Shown here: positions 5,854 through 13,175 of the stretch, in pieces | How positions within the stretch are numbered: position 1 is the first letter of the stretch | Layout of the letters: the number at the start of each line of letters is the position of its first letter | DNA from: Bacillota bacterium | Lineage (GTDB): Bacteria > Bacillota > Clostridia > Lachnospirales > Lachnospiraceae | Direction: 5' to 3' | NCBI GenBank assembly: GCA_023460575.1 | Contig: JAEWPQ010000100.1 | Span: forward strand, 1 to 20,981 | Length of the DNA stretch: 20,981 nucleotides | Program-made: the position numbers and the translations under genes | The notes under the pieces: model-generated | Database searches by the model: none | Told to the model about the DNA's origin: nothing | Seen by the model: the letters and a program-made list of their open reading frames with translations, nothing else

Positions 5854-6360
5854 ATGGCAACTACAAAAAGCATAAGACTGAATGCAAGAGCAGAAAAGAT
5901 GTTCAATGTGATAAAGAGCTGTTACGAATATCGTGGTGGTATATCTGATACAGAAATACTTCTGAATGGATTAGAGATTTTATTCGAACAGGTAACAGAG
6001 GAGTTGAACGACTATTTCAAAACAACTATGGAAAGAGGAATTGAAATGGTTGAAGAGAATCCTTCTGCATTGAGTTTATTCTATTCCATTTGCAATATAT
6101 TAGAAGTATTGAGTACATCAGAAGGCGATACACTTCAAGGTCAATTCCATGAATTCTTGTTGGTTAACGAGGGAGAAAGCCAAATATATTCAGTTGATAA
6201 CGAAAGTAAGGAACGTTATCCCAGAACACCACAGTATATAAAGGCTTGGGAAAAAATTTGTGAGTCGGAAAGAAAAACTTCAGGGATTGACGAAGATAGA
6301 CTTGGTGAATTATTAGAATTTATCGGAGATGTATATAGAGAACATTTTACAGAAAAATAG
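5854..6360 (+). CDS. Ribbon-helix-helix-like prophage regulator (168 aa)
   Basis: The N-terminal 50 residues read as a ribbon-helix-helix DNA-binding fold: a short strand TTKSIRLN, a helix ARAEKMFNVIKSCYEYRGG and a second helix SDTEILLNGLEILFEQV. The rest (residues about 50-168) is acidic and helical and may mediate dimerisation or partner binding. The ATG at 5854 is chosen over an in-frame GTG at 5845 because the GTG lies inside the AAAGGAGGTGG ribosome binding site. The gene has its own promoter with a palindrome at the -10. It is followed after 121 bases by a Rha-family gene, so it belongs to the regulatory end of the prophage. The fold is inferred from the pattern; the regulated genes are unknown. 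Confidence 0.62.
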   Translation: MATTKSIRLNARAEKMFNVIKSCYEYRGGISDTEILLNGLEILFEQVTEELNDYFKTTMERGIEMVEENPSALSLFYSICNILEVLSTSEGDTLQGQFHEFLLVNEGESQIYSVDNESKERYPRTPQYIKAWEKICESERKTSGIDEDRLGELLEFIGDVYREHFTEK

Positions 6361-6481
6361 AGCAATCGACATCCTACCAAGACAACCGATTACTCTAACA
6401 CGAGGAATTTCCTCTGCAAATTAGTATATCACATGGGGAAACTCCTTTCAACTATATTATTTATGAAAGGAAAACCAAATT

Positions 6482-7261
6482 ATGTATGACTTAACAGTAT
6501 TCGAACAGAATGGACAGCTTTTGACGGATAGCAGAGAAGTGGCAGCAGCGGTAGAGTCACGACATGCGGATCTACTAGAAAAAATAAATGGATTTATTTT
6601 GCATTTAACCGACGGAGATTTCCGTTCGTTAGATTACTTCGTACCAAATAGCTACATTGATAGCAAAGGTGAGGAACGGCCATGTTTTCTTTGCACAAAG
6701 AAAGGCTGCGACATGATAGCAAACAAACTGCAGGGAAGAAAAGGTGTACAATTCACAGCCCGGTACATAGAAGCCTTTGATAAGATGAAGGTATTCATCG
6801 AAAAAGGAGTGCAGTACAACAAACAGATTTCTTTCAAAGAGCAGGTTGAATGTATCGGTATAGTGGCTGATATGCTCCGTGTGAATGATGCCAGCAAAAT
6901 TATGATGATTGGGAAGTTTTACAATAGCTATGACCTTCCTACGGAATTTCTACCAAATTATGAATACAATGGAAGCCGAGAATTAAAATCAGCTACAGAT
7001 TTGTTAAAGCGATACGATCTAGGCATGTCAACTAAGAATTTTAATAAATTGCTTATTGAGCATGGATACCTTGAAGAAAAAAGCAGAAAATCAACAGCAA
7101 CCCCAGGCAAAGAAAAAAAATACAAAGCCCTAACCGAAAAGGGGTTGAAATACGGTGAAAATGCAGTAAGTCCTCAAAATCAGAGAGAGGTTCAGCCTAT
7201 GTATTATGCTGATTCATTCAAAGAACTGTTTAACATGGTGGTTAGCCAAGAGGTAGCCTAA
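6482..7261 (+). CDS. Rha-family phage antirepressor/regulator (259 aa)
   Basis: Residues about 1-105 match the phage Rha domain (Pfam PF09669): LLTDSREVAAAVESRHADLLEKI, then the DYFVPNSYIDSKGEERPCFLCTKKGCDMIANK core and the KGVQFTARYIEAFDKM helix. In lambdoid and Gram-positive phages such proteins act as antirepressors or host-interfering regulators, often with a variable C-terminal DNA-binding or repressor-contacting part. Here residues about 160-225 look like a winged-helix module (LKSATDLLKRYDLGMSTKNFNKLLIEHGYLEE, then a basic GKEKKYKALTEKG). A GAAAGG site precedes the ATG. The stop overlaps the next start (TAATG). The position at the end of the element, rather than beside a CI-like repressor, is unusual but common in clostridial prophages. 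Confidence 0.87.
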   Translation: MYDLTVFEQNGQLLTDSREVAAAVESRHADLLEKINGFILHLTDGDFRSLDYFVPNSYIDSKGEERPCFLCTKKGCDMIANKLQGRKGVQFTARYIEAFDKMKVFIEKGVQYNKQISFKEQVECIGIVADMLRVNDASKIMMIGKFYNSYDLPTEFLPNYEYNGSRELKSATDLLKRYDLGMSTKNFNKLLIEHGYLEEKSRKSTATPGKEKKYKALTEKGLKYGENAVSPQNQREVQPMYYADSFKELFNMVVSQEVA

Positions 7262-7476
7262 TGGAACAGAAGACTCTCGATGAAGCAATTCATAATATCA
7301 TTGAACTACAAAAGAATTTTGAAAAAATAAGTGAGTTGGATTTTAATATTGCTGTTGCAAATATAATCAAAGAAACGTGCCCTGATGGAGATTTAAAGAA
7401 TAAGAAATTTTTAGCAGAAGCATTTCAACTTATTCACGATAACATTTATGGGATTCAAAAATACATAGCAATATAG
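7261..7476 (+). CDS. Small hypothetical protein coupled to Rha gene (71 aa)
   Basis: A 71-residue acidic helical protein whose ATG overlaps the stop codon of the Rha gene by one base, so it is probably translated by coupling. It contains two predicted helices (TLDEAIHNIIELQKNFEKI and KFLAEAFQLIHDNIYGIQKY) and no cysteine pair or catalytic motif. I do not recognise the family. A strong hairpin terminator follows 3 bases after the stop codon, making it the last gene of the prophage regulatory operon. It may act with the Rha protein, but the only evidence is the overlap. Confidence 0.62.
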   Translation: MEQKTLDEAIHNIIELQKNFEKISELDFNIAVANIIKETCPDGDLKNKKFLAEAFQLIHDNIYGIQKYIAI

Positions 7477-7478
7477 CA

Positions 7479-7538
7479 TAAATAAACAGGCTGTTACAAT
7501 CACTAATTAGATTTAGCGTTGTACAGCCTGTTTATTTA
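7479..7538. terminator. Terminator of the prophage regulatory operon
   Basis: Perfect 16-base arms (TAAATAAACAGGCTGT at 7479-7494 and its complement at 7523-7538) surround a 28-base loop; the 3' arm ends in TTTATTTATATATTT. It follows the last prophage ORF and could serve either direction. Confidence 0.7.
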
Positions 7539-7557
7539 TATATTTAGAAAAAAATAC

Positions 7558-7576
7558 GTTAGTCAAATGTTAGTCA
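7558..7576 (+). repeat. Direct repeat GTTAGTCA, candidate integrase arm sites
   Basis: GTTAGTCA occurs at 7558-7565 and 7569-7576, an 11-base period (about one helical turn), roughly 80-100 bases from the 3' end of tRNA-Thr. A third copy, sharing ACGTTAGTCA, lies at 5724-5733. The spacing and the location beside a tRNA attachment site fit arm-type sites for a tyrosine integrase. Confidence 0.45.
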
Positions 7577-7628
7577 TTGTGGTAGAATTATATTTTATGA
7601 AAACGTAAATTTGCCGATTGAAATAAGA

Positions 7629-7652
7629 AAAACCCCGTAAATACGAGGTTTT
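7629..7652 (-). terminator. Terminator of tRNA-Thr
   Basis: Read on the minus strand, AAAACCTCG and CGGGGTTTT pair around a six-base loop with one U-G wobble and then a T-run. On the + strand the same position would be a C-A mismatch, so the hairpin favours leftward transcription, matching the tRNA direction. Confidence 0.75.
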
Positions 7653-7657
7653 AAGCA

Positions 7658-7730
7658 AGCTTCCGGGGGGACTCGAACCCCCGACCCACGCATTACGAAT
7701 GCGTTGCGCTACCAACTGCGCTACGGAAGC
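7658..7730 (-). tRNA. trnT: tRNA-Thr (anticodon CGU)
   Basis: The minus strand folds as a complete 73-base cloverleaf: acceptor GCTTCCG/CGGAAGC, D stem GCGC/GCGC, anticodon stem ACGCA/TGCGT with loop TTCGTAA (anticodon at 7695-7697, reading ACG codons), and T stem GGGGG/CCCCC with loop TTCGAGT. The discriminator base is U and CCA is not encoded. Its promoter and terminator lie on either side. The 3' end faces the prophage, so this gene is the probable integration site. Confidence 0.97.
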
Positions 7731-7739
7731 AATCCTGAT

Positions 7740-7756
7740 TTCGGCATAGTGCCGAA
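7740..7756 (-). repeat. Hairpin in the tRNA-Thr 5' leader
   Basis: TTCGGCA and TGCCGAA form a perfect 7-bp inverted repeat around three bases, between the tRNA promoter and the mature 5' end. It would form a small hairpin in the precursor just ahead of the RNase P cut. Confidence 0.55.
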
Positions 7757-7764
7757 CCTTTGAC

Positions 7765-7793
7765 AGTATAACAAAAACAAGGTGAAAAATCAA
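7765..7793 (-). promoter_or_regulatory. Promoter of tRNA-Thr
   Basis: On the minus strand TTGATT (7793-7788) and TATACT (7770-7765) are separated by 17 bases, about 35 bases ahead of the mature tRNA. Confidence 0.7.
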
Positions 7794-7828
7794 CCCTTTT
7801 ATGAAAAAAAACTTAGATTATGTAATCA

Positions 7829-7857
7829 TTGCCAAACGTTCCATAAAAAGCTATAAT
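7829..7857 (+). promoter_or_regulatory. Promoter of the EAL-domain gene
   Basis: TTGCCA (7829-7834) and a perfect TATAAT (7852-7857) have a 17-base spacer. The AAGGAG ribosome binding site at 7895-7900 follows. Confidence 0.75.
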
Positions 7858-7910
7858 TAACATAAAAGAACCAGATGTCAGTTTTTATTTTTACAAGGAG
7901 TCTGACTTTT

Positions 7911-10061
7911 ATGCATGCTAAGGATGAGATCAGGATTGGAAAATTTGATATGGCGTTTCCTGTACTCCTATGGATGTTTCTAATCATTTGCTGTTTAAGT
8001 TTTCTAATCTATAGGATACAGAAGAATGAAAAAGAAAATAATGATTATTACTATACCGCAGCAAAGCAGAACCAGTTTACGGTCAAATGCCGGATCGAAG
8101 GGGACATACAATTATTGAAAACCATAGCAGCAGGTTTTGGCGGTATGGATTCTTATCATGCCAGAGAGCTTCCGGAAATCATTAACCGAATGAATCTTTC
8201 GATGGAAGGAATAAAGATAGAGTATTCTGAAAAGCTGGACTGGTCAAGGTTAGACAGAGAAGATTCCTATTTTGATGTATTGATAAGAGGGAAAAAGAAC
8301 CAGCCCCTGGGATACCTGTACACTGGGAATGCCCGGAATCTGCTGAACCAGTTGCTGGAGACCCGGACTCTGGCAGGAGGCGGAATCTGTGCTATCTTAG
8401 ATAACAAAGGATATTTAATGGCAGCAGCCGGTGATCCAGATACGGCAGACTGGAATAGTGCAAGAAATATAATTTATGATATGATAACCAATAAACAGCA
8501 GACATCTTCTAAGTTGGATCTCATAGAGAATGAGCAAGAGTTTGCTGTTTTAATTCCACTGGAATACAATGATTGGTATGTATTGAGTGTTTTTCCGGAA
8601 TCAGGACTGCAAGGCAGATATATAGAGACAGCTGTTGGCATTGGGGTTATGATTTTGATATCCTCAGGTTTGTTTTTTGCGCTATTCTACAAACAATACA
8701 GGGCAATCACAGCTAATCAGAAAACGTTGGTTAATATCGCATATACGGATTCTCTAACCCGCAGCCGGAACTTTCACTCATTTAAAAAAGAAGCAGAACG
8801 GATCCTGCGGTCTGCAGATTTAAAAAATTATGCGGTATGGTATTGTGATATTAAAAAATTTAAATTTATCAATGATGTTCTTGGATACGAAGAAGGAGAC
8901 CGTATCCTAATAGAGATTGCAGGTCTGCTGCAAGAATGCTCGGGCCAGAATTCCCTGTTCTGCAGAGTGTCGGCAGATAATTTTGTAGGACTCTATCAAT
9001 ATAAATCCCGCACAGAATTAAAAAATTGCTTTCAGAAACTGATTGAAGAATATCGACAAAAGGAATTGTCCTATAATAAAAGAATCGCAACGGAACTTTG
9101 TATGGGAGTTTATTTTCTGGAGGAAGAGGACAGGAACGTATCTATAGATAATATTGTAAACCGCGCCAACATTGCACAAAAATACATAAAAAACCTGCCA
9201 GGAAATCAGTTTGGTATTTATAATAAGGAAATGTGGGACAAGGTTGTAGATGAATCGGAGCTGGAATCAGAAATGGAAGGTGCCATAGAAAGGCAGGAAT
9301 TCCAGATTTTTATACAGCCAAAGGTCTCTATACAGATGAATAATGAGATCGTGGGGGGAGAAGTACTGGTAAGATGGGAAAATCCCCGAAAAGGAACCAT
9401 ACTGCCAGCACAGTTTATTCCTATCATGGAACGGGACGAAAAAATTATTATGTTGGATCGTTATATGTTTGAAAAGTCCTGCCAGTGGCTTCACCAATAT
9501 TTAAAATCAGGAAGTAAACCTGTTAACCTTGCTGTCAATGTTTCAAAAGTGGGAATTCTCAGAGATGATTTTGTGGAATATTATGGAAGCATTAAGGAAA
9601 AATATGAGATTCCGGACGGTTTGCTGGAATTAGAATTTACAGAGACGGTTATGCTTACTGATGATACTGTTTTTAACAGTCTGGTAGCGAGACTTCATGA
9701 AAAGGGGTTTATCTGCTCCCTTGATGACTTCGGAGCAGGCTACTCTTCTTTGAACCTTTTAAAGAATCTATCAATTGATATTGTTAAACTGGATATCATG
9801 TTTTTCAGGAAAAGCAGTGATATCAGAAGAGAACGCATTGTAATATCCAATATCATTCATATGGCAAAGGAACTTCAGATTAAAACGATTGCAGAAGGGG
9901 TGGAATATACGGAAACAGTTGATTTCTTAAAAACAGCAGGATGCAATATTGTCCAGGGATATGTATTTGCCAGACCAATGCCAGTGGAATCCTTTGAAAA
10001 ACTTCTTAAAGAAACAGTGATTCTGGTTCCACAAGATGAACATAAGGCGGTGAATACATGA
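7911..10061 (+). CDS. Membrane c-di-GMP phosphodiesterase, degenerate GGDEF plus EAL
   Basis: Predicted to hydrolyse cyclic di-GMP to pGpG and so promote a motile or planktonic state. The ATG at 7911 (716 aa) has AAGGAG ten bases upstream. Residues about 14-36 and 239-260 are membrane helices flanking a sensor region of about 200 residues that probably lies outside the cell and has a Cache-like size. A GGDEF fold follows (about 277-440), but the signature is SADNF at 354-358, so cyclase activity is not expected; it may bind GTP as a regulator. The EAL domain (about 455-700) keeps all key residues I can place: Glu484 (EVL variant), Asn543, Glu575, Asp605 and Asp606 in SLDDFGAGYSSL, Lys626, Glu662 in AEGVE, and Gln682. 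The stop overlaps the acylphosphatase start (ATGA), so the two are co-translated. Confidence 0.9.
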   Translation: MHAKDEIRIGKFDMAFPVLLWMFLIICCLSFLIYRIQKNEKENNDYYYTAAKQNQFTVKCRIEGDIQLLKTIAAGFGGMDSYHARELPEIINRMNLSMEGIKIEYSEKLDWSRLDREDSYFDVLIRGKKNQPLGYLYTGNARNLLNQLLETRTLAGGGICAILDNKGYLMAAAGDPDTADWNSARNIIYDMITNKQQTSSKLDLIENEQEFAVLIPLEYNDWYVLSVFPESGLQGRYIETAVGIGVMILISSGLFFALFYKQYRAITANQKTLVNIAYTDSLTRSRNFHSFKKEAERILRSADLKNYAVWYCDIKKFKFINDVLGYEEGDRILIEIAGLLQECSGQNSLFCRVSADNFVGLYQYKSRTELKNCFQKLIEEYRQKELSYNKRIATELCMGVYFLEEEDRNVSIDNIVNRANIAQKYIKNLPGNQFGIYNKEMWDKVVDESELESEMEGAIERQEFQIFIQPKVSIQMNNEIVGGEVLVRWENPRKGTILPAQFIPIMERDEKIIMLDRYMFEKSCQWLHQYLKSGSKPVNLAVNVSKVGILRDDFVEYYGSIKEKYEIPDGLLELEFTETVMLTDDTVFNSLVARLHEKGFICSLDDFGAGYSSLNLLKNLSIDIVKLDIMFFRKSSDIRRERIVISNIIHMAKELQIKTIAEGVEYTETVDFLKTAGCNIVQGYVFARPMPVESFEKLLKETVILVPQDEHKAVNT

Positions 10062-10333
10062 GCATAGAAATGATCAGACAGCATATTTATGTCAGCGGAA
10101 GAGTTCAGGGTGTAGGCTTCCGCTTCCGGGTCATGCAGTTTGCCAATCAGTTAAAACTGGCAGGCTGGGTGAGAAATTTGGATGATGGACGTGTGGAGAT
10201 GGAACTCCAGGGGGAACGAGTAAAAATTGATCATTTGTTTGATCTGTTAAAAGGTGATCGTTTTATCGTGATCAGTCATTATGAAGCGGATTTCGTACCT
10301 GTAAGACATGAGTCTGGATTTCAGATAAGATGA
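10058..10333 (+). CDS. acyP: Acylphosphatase (91 aa)
   Basis: Hydrolyses the carboxyl-phosphate bond of small acylphosphates such as acetyl phosphate or 1,3-bisphosphoglycerate in the cytoplasm; the true cell substrate in bacteria is uncertain. The family motif GRVQGVGFRFR is present with catalytic Arg22, and catalytic Asn40 lies in GWVRNLDDGRVE; the 91-residue length is normal. The end lacks the usual full 'tGFeIry' but has SGFQIR. The ATG overlaps the TGA of the EAL-domain gene by four bases, so expression should be coupled. A very strong hairpin terminator follows, ending a two-gene unit. Confidence 0.95.
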   Translation: MSIEMIRQHIYVSGRVQGVGFRFRVMQFANQLKLAGWVRNLDDGRVEMELQGERVKIDHLFDLLKGDRFIVISHYEADFVPVRHESGFQIR

Positions 10334-10346
10334 AGTATGAAATTCT

Positions 10347-10392
10347 AAAAATCCCAGTATATACAAGGAAACTTGTATATACTGGGATTTTT
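10347..10392 (+). terminator. 21-bp perfect hairpin terminator after acyP
   Basis: Two perfect 21-base arms (10347-10367 and 10372-10392) enclose a GAAA tetraloop, with five As at the start and five Ts at the end. It is symmetric enough to act in both directions. Confidence 0.9.
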
Positions 10393-10399
10393 GATGTTT

Positions 10400-10871
10400 C
10401 AGAAACCATATAAATGTGTACAGACTATGAACTGGAACAAAGTGGTCCTTATCTTGGGATACGGGAATCAAGAAGAATCAGGGGTAAACTATACATTGAC
10501 CAAAGTGGATTATCTAAACAGAGCCGATTTTCCGGATGCAATTGCTTACTATTCCTATCCCATCGATATTCATGCGTCAATGCCTGACGAGGGCGCAGAA
10601 AATGAGAAACTATATCAAAATTCCAAGTACAAGAACGGTGAATGCTATGGGATTCCATATCGCTGTCTGATTCCGGAAGGGTTTAAGAATTTAGCAGTTG
10701 CAGGCAGGATCATCAGTGCAGACCGGGCCATGTTGTCATCCATACGGATTATGAAGTCCTTGTTTTGCTACCGGGCAGGCAGCGGGTACTGCGGTGGCAC
10801 TTGGAATGAAAGCCGGAGGAATTGACCTTGGTGAGATAAATTGCAAGGTTGTTATATTATTGAGTAAATAG
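10400..10871 (+). pseudogene. Decayed C-terminal fragment of FAD-dependent oxidoreductase
   Basis: The reading frame carries C-terminal motifs of the FAD-dependent oxidoreductase family (Pfam PF12831): YTLTKVDYLN, FPDAIAYYSYPIDIH, GIPYRCLIPEGFKNLAVAGRIISAD and SSIRIMKS. The N-terminal Rossmann FAD-binding half is absent; the region upstream is the acyP terminator. After MKS the frame breaks at about 10758-10770: the family continuation ATGQAAGTAVALGMKAGG is found in the next frame and runs to a TAG at 10869-10871. Thus the gene is both truncated at the 5' end and frameshifted. There is no convincing start or promoter of its own. The left limit is approximate. Confidence 0.82.
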
Positions 10872-10955
10872 AAACGTCCAGCTGAGATAAAAAGGTGTAG
10901 GAGACAAAAAAGAAAGTAAATATACTTTGAAAAAATTGAAGTGGTGTCAAACCCC

Positions 10956-10997
10956 AAAAAAGAGGACGATCCAGATCATTCCGGAAGTCCTCTTTTT
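10956..10997. terminator. Terminator of tRNA-Gly, probably bidirectional
   Basis: AAAAAGAGGAC (10957-10967) pairs with GTCCTCTTTTT (10987-10997), with an inner TCC/GGA pair. On the minus strand it ends in six Ts, directly downstream of tRNA-Gly. Confidence 0.75.
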
Positions 10998-11017
10998 CCT
11001 TGTAAATCAAAAGTTAA

Positions 11018-11088
<71 letters not shown>

Positions 11089-11112
11089 ACACTATTGTTT
11101 GACACGTTCTGT

Positions 11113-11142
11113 ATTATATCATAAATGACTGGAATATTTCAA
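11113..11142 (-). promoter_or_regulatory. Promoter of tRNA-Gly
   Basis: On the minus strand TTGAAA (11142-11137) and TATAAT (11118-11113) have an 18-base spacer and lie about 25 bases ahead of the mature tRNA. Confidence 0.6.
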
Positions 11143-11181
11143 TAGGTTTTTCTGGAAATTGGTAAAAAATTCCCCATGAAC

Positions 11182-11211
11182 TTGCCAAAAATGGAAAAAC
11201 CATTGTATAAT
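11182..11211 (+). promoter_or_regulatory. Promoter of the topoisomerase IV operon
   Basis: TTGCCA (11182-11187) and TATAAT (11206-11211) have an 18-base spacer. Transcription would start near 11218, leaving a leader of only about 12 bases to the ATG at 11230, or about 27 to the alternative AUC start at 11245. Confidence 0.7.
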
Positions 11212-11229
11212 GGGATTTGATAATACAAG

Positions 11230-13164
11230 ATGTGGAGGAGTAACATCGCGAAAACGCAGTATAATGCGGATAGTATAACCGTGCTGGAAGGACTTGAGGC
11301 GGTACGGAAACGTCCGGGAATGTATATAGGAAGTGTTGGGACAAAGGGACTGAATCATCTGATTTATGAGATTGTTGATAATGCAGTGGACGAGCATCTG
11401 GCTGGCTTCTGCAATCAGATCTGGGTGACACTGGAGGCTGATGGGTCATGTACAGTCAAAGACTCCGGCCGCGGAATTCCGGTTGAGATGCATAAGAAAG
11501 GTGTTTCGGCGGAACGAGTGGTTTTATCAACACTTCATGCTGGCGGTAAGTTTGACAACGATGCATACAAAACCAGCGGAGGACTTCACGGTGTAGGTTC
11601 ATCCGTAGTAAATGCCTTGTCTGATTACATGAGTGTCAAAGTATATAAGGATGGTCTGATTCATTACGACAAATACGAGCGGGGCATACCAACGGTGGAG
11701 CTGGTGGATGGCCTGCTTCCCACGTTGGGAAAAACCAGAGAGACAGGTACGGAAATCAATTTTCTTCCTGATGAGACTATATTTGAAAAAATACGTTTCA
11801 AAGCGGAATGGTTAAAAAGCCGTCTCCATGAAACGGCATACTTAAATCCCAATCTTCATATCTCTTATTCTAACAAGAGGCCGGGAGAAGAGGAGAAGGT
11901 GGAATTTTATGAGCCGGAAGGAATCGTCGCTTATGTAAAGGAATTAAACGCTGGAAAAGAAGCTGTCCATGACCCGGTGTATTTTAAGGGAATTGTAGAT
12001 AAAGTGGAAGTGGAGGCAGCCATTCAGTTTGTGGATACGTTTGAAGAAAACATACTTGGCTTCTGTAACAATATTTTCACTCAGGAGGGCGGCACGCATT
12101 TAGCCGGTTTTAAAACCCGTTTTACCCAGTTGATTAACAGTTATGCCAGAGAACTTGGTATATTAAAAGAAAAGGATACCAACTTCACCGGAGCAGACAC
12201 GAGAAATGGTCTGACAGCAGTAATTGCAGTAAAGCACCCCGATCCCATCTTTGAGGGACAGACAAAAACAAAGCTTGCAAGTGCGGACGCCACAAAGGCA
12301 GTATTTACTGTGGCAGGAGATGAACTGCAGCGATATTTTGACCGTAACTTAGAAGTGCTTAAATCCGTTATCAGCTGTGCGGAAAAATCAGCCAAGATCC
12401 GTAAAGCGGAAGAAAAAGCCAAGACAAATATGCTCAGTAAGTCAAGATTTTCATTTGACAGCAACGGGAAACTGGCTAACTGTGAGAGCAGGGATGCATC
12501 AAAGTGCGAAATATTCATTGTCGAGGGAGATTCTGCGGGCGGTTCTGCCAAAACAGCCAGAAACAGGCAGTATCAGGCTATACTGCCCATCCGCGGTAAA
12601 ATATTAAATGTAGAAAAGGCTTCCATTGATAAGGTATTGGCTAATGCCGAGATCAAGACGATGATTAATACCTTTGGCTGCGGATTTTCAGAGGGCTACG
12701 GCAATGACTTTGATATAACAAAGCTTCGCTATGATAAAATTATTCTTATGACGGATGCCGATGTGGATGGCAGTCATATTGATACCCTGCTGTTAACCTT
12801 TTTGTATCGTTTTATGCCGGAATTAATTTACGACGGTCATGTCTATATCGCTATGCCGCCCCTGTTTAAAGTGATTCCGAAACGCGGAGAAGAACAGTAT
12901 CTTTATGATGAAAAGGAACTGGAGCGTTACAGAAGAACACATACCGGCGAGTTTACCCTTCAGCGATATAAAGGTCTTGGTGAGATGGATGCAGAGCAGC
13001 TTTGGGAGACGACTCTGGATCCGGAACACCGCGTTCTGAAACAGGTGGAGATTGAAGATGCACGTATGGCATCAGAAATAACGGAAATGCTCATGGGAAG
13101 TGATGTACTTCCAAGAAGGCAGTTTATTTATGAACATGCGGATGAAGCTGAGATTGATGCGTAA
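11230..13164 (+). CDS. parE: Topoisomerase IV subunit B (GyrB/ParE family)
   Basis: ATPase subunit of a type IIA topoisomerase that unlinks replicated chromosomes. Domain order is GHKL ATPase (EIVDNAVDEHLAGF, DSGRGIPV, KTSGGLHGVGSSVVNALS), transducer (EGQTKTKLASADA), then the Toprim metal site IVEGDSAGGSAK and LMTDADVDGSHI, and the C-terminal QRYKGLGEMDAEQLWETT motif. The length (644 aa) is normal and lacks the long insert of proteobacterial GyrB. It is called ParE rather than GyrB because the partner gene lacks a GyrA box. The start is uncertain: ATG at 11230 adds MWRSN but has no site upstream, whereas GGAGGAG at 11234-11240 is perfectly placed for the AUC codon at 11245, which begins the family-like IAKTQYNADSITVLEGLEAV. 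The parC-like gene follows after 11 bases. Confidence 0.9.
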   Translation: MWRSNIAKTQYNADSITVLEGLEAVRKRPGMYIGSVGTKGLNHLIYEIVDNAVDEHLAGFCNQIWVTLEADGSCTVKDSGRGIPVEMHKKGVSAERVVLSTLHAGGKFDNDAYKTSGGLHGVGSSVVNALSDYMSVKVYKDGLIHYDKYERGIPTVELVDGLLPTLGKTRETGTEINFLPDETIFEKIRFKAEWLKSRLHETAYLNPNLHISYSNKRPGEEEKVEFYEPEGIVAYVKELNAGKEAVHDPVYFKGIVDKVEVEAAIQFVDTFEENILGFCNNIFTQEGGTHLAGFKTRFTQLINSYARELGILKEKDTNFTGADTRNGLTAVIAVKHPDPIFEGQTKTKLASADATKAVFTVAGDELQRYFDRNLEVLKSVISCAEKSAKIRKAEEKAKTNMLSKSRFSFDSNGKLANCESRDASKCEIFIVEGDSAGGSAKTARNRQYQAILPIRGKILNVEKASIDKVLANAEIKTMINTFGCGFSEGYGNDFDITKLRYDKIILMTDADVDGSHIDTLLLTFLYRFMPELIYDGHVYIAMPPLFKVIPKRGEEQYLYDEKELERYRRTHTGEFTLQRYKGLGEMDAEQLWETTLDPEHRVLKQVEIEDARMASEITEMLMGSDVLPRRQFIYEHADEAEIDA

Positions 13165-13175
13165 GGAGAAGGAAT

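Noticed and set aside
6402..6414. GAGGAA-T-TTCCTC inverted repeat between the RHH-like and Rha genes
   Set aside because: The stem is only six pairs without a T-run or promoter overlap, so it is not enough to call a terminator or operator.
7563..7793. 76-codon minus-strand open frame
   Set aside because: It runs straight through tRNA-Thr and its promoter, has no ribosome binding site and is explained by the tRNA sequence.
11114..11449. Two minus-strand open frames near the parE start
   Set aside because: They overlap the parE-like coding sequence and the tRNA-Gly promoter, and their translations are His/Ser/Pro-rich without any family pattern.
12141..12551. 136-codon minus-strand ORF
   Set aside because: It is the antisense of the Toprim and transducer region of the parE-like gene; codon pattern and motifs belong to the + strand.
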